Origin: Micromonospora mirobrigensis
GTDB lineage: Bacteria; Actinomycetota; Actinomycetes; Mycobacteriales; Micromonosporaceae
DNA length: 62,841 bases
Direction of reading: 5' to 3'
Assembly (NCBI RefSeq): GCF_900091555.1
Contig: NZ_FMCX01000014.1
Coordinates: forward strand, 1 to 62,841
Position 1 is the stretch's first letter. Every line of letters begins with the position of its first letter. The notes under the pieces were generated by a model. It had not been told where the DNA came from. It saw only the letters and a program-made list of their open reading frames with translations, and did no database searches. A program made the translations under genes and the position numbers. This document shows positions 62,448-62,841 of this stretch, in pieces.

Positions 62448-62841
62448 TCAGCTGGCGGTGTAGCCGCGGGTGGCGATCCAGTCGGCGAGGTTGTCCACGC
62501 TCATCCGGTAGGAGGCCATGTTCGGGTCGGCGCTGTCGGCGATGGTGACGGTCTTGCCACCGTCGCGGTAGCCCACGACCCAGATGTAGTGCCCGCCCTC
62601 GAAGGAGTGGGTGTTGCCGTCGGTGTCGACCGCGGTGCCGGCGATGTTCGCCACCACGGCCCGACCGCCGTCGACGGTCTCCACGACGTCCGCGCGCAGC
62701 TTGTCGGTCTGCTTGTCGTCGGCCTTACGATCCTTGATCTCCACCGACCGGTAGACGTCCTTACCGGTCTCCTTGTTCAGCACCGGGGTGATGTCGTTGA
62801 TGCTGTTGGTGCCGTCCTCGGTGGTGCCCATCTCCCTGGCC
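62448..62841 (-). CDS. C39-like peptidase-family protein, second copy, C-terminal part (5' end outside window)
   Basis: Inverted copy of 1-394. By eye the two 394-bp stretches differ at one base, giving Trp here (EGGHYIWVVGY) and Ser in the left copy. The frame stays open at the window edge, so only the C-terminal part is seen. The downstream sequence diverges right after the stop codon. As in the left copy, the His in GGHY and the DSADPN segment suggest a C39-type fold. Confidence 0.6.
   Translation of the reverse strand, partial: AREMGTTEDGTNSINDITPVLNKETGKDVYRSVEIKDRKADDKQTDKLRADVVETVDGGRAVVANIAGTAVDTDGNTHSFEGGHYIWVVGYRDGGKTVTIADSADPNMASYRMSVDNLADWIATRGYTAS

Overview
The window is very GC-rich, uses GTG and TTG starts freely, and carries actinobacterial marker genes (whiA, rbpA, sufR, opcA, and an NIT-kinase/roadblock/DUF742/GTPase conservon). 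Gene content and order point to Micromonosporaceae, most likely Micromonospora (inference; no rRNA is present). About 56 protein genes are supported. No tRNA, rRNA, CRISPR array, integrase or transposase was found.

Layout. 1-5564: the end of a C39-type peptidase-like gene, recQ, then rapZ-yvcK-whiA. 5882-9714: gap-pgk-tpiA-secG and rbpA. 9766-18407 (minus): the pentose phosphate operon tkt-tal-pgi-zwf-opcA-pgl. 18673-22613: ctaB, a small conserved protein, an ATP-grasp protein and ctaA. 22730-29480: the sufR-sufB-sufD-Rieske-sufC-sufS-sufU-sufT operon. 29876-41714: mixed housekeeping and accessory genes (LysE exporter, acVLRF1-type peptidyl-tRNA hydrolase, secreted RCC1 propeller, zinc metallopeptidase, ABC-F, CadD-like protein, small HTH protein, enoyl-CoA hydratase, ABC exporter, SET protein, Mug glycosylase, SDR). 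41759-43967 (minus): a three-gene operon of a TIGR04222-like membrane protein with a periodic Cys/Gly tail, a DUF692/MNIO iron oxidase and a small partner. 44074-47821: an AcnR-like TetR repressor, nitrilase-family hydrolase, HAD phosphatase, RIO-like kinase and DUF2630 protein. 48114-52029: a P450, class I terpene synthase and class II diterpene cyclase operon. 52143-56169: the conservon. 56171-58023: a PIN/Phd toxin-antitoxin pair, a LysR remnant, a hypothetical protein and a small GntR protein. 58160-62841: aconitase, a VOC protein, DedA and a second C39-like gene.

How the parts connect. Central carbon genes (glycolysis, pentose phosphate, aconitase) sit near the Fe-S assembly operon that would mature aconitase. 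The acnR-like gene and acnA lie about 14 kb apart but share a 19-bp operator-like sequence that overlaps the predicted -10 of acnA. Heme O/A synthesis genes flank the small conserved protein and the ATP-grasp gene. The diterpene genes are translationally coupled by GTGA overlaps and should convert GGPP to an oxidised diterpenoid.

The most unusual points are: the MNIO operon, whose likely substrate is the Cys-repeat tail of its own membrane protein; the near-identical inverted copies of a C39-like gene at both window ends; the shared AcnR-type operator; a 60-nt hairpin in a 655-bp gap; and a repeated convergent-terminator element found twice. Coordinates and motifs were read by eye. Family assignments rest on recognised motifs, not on database searches.
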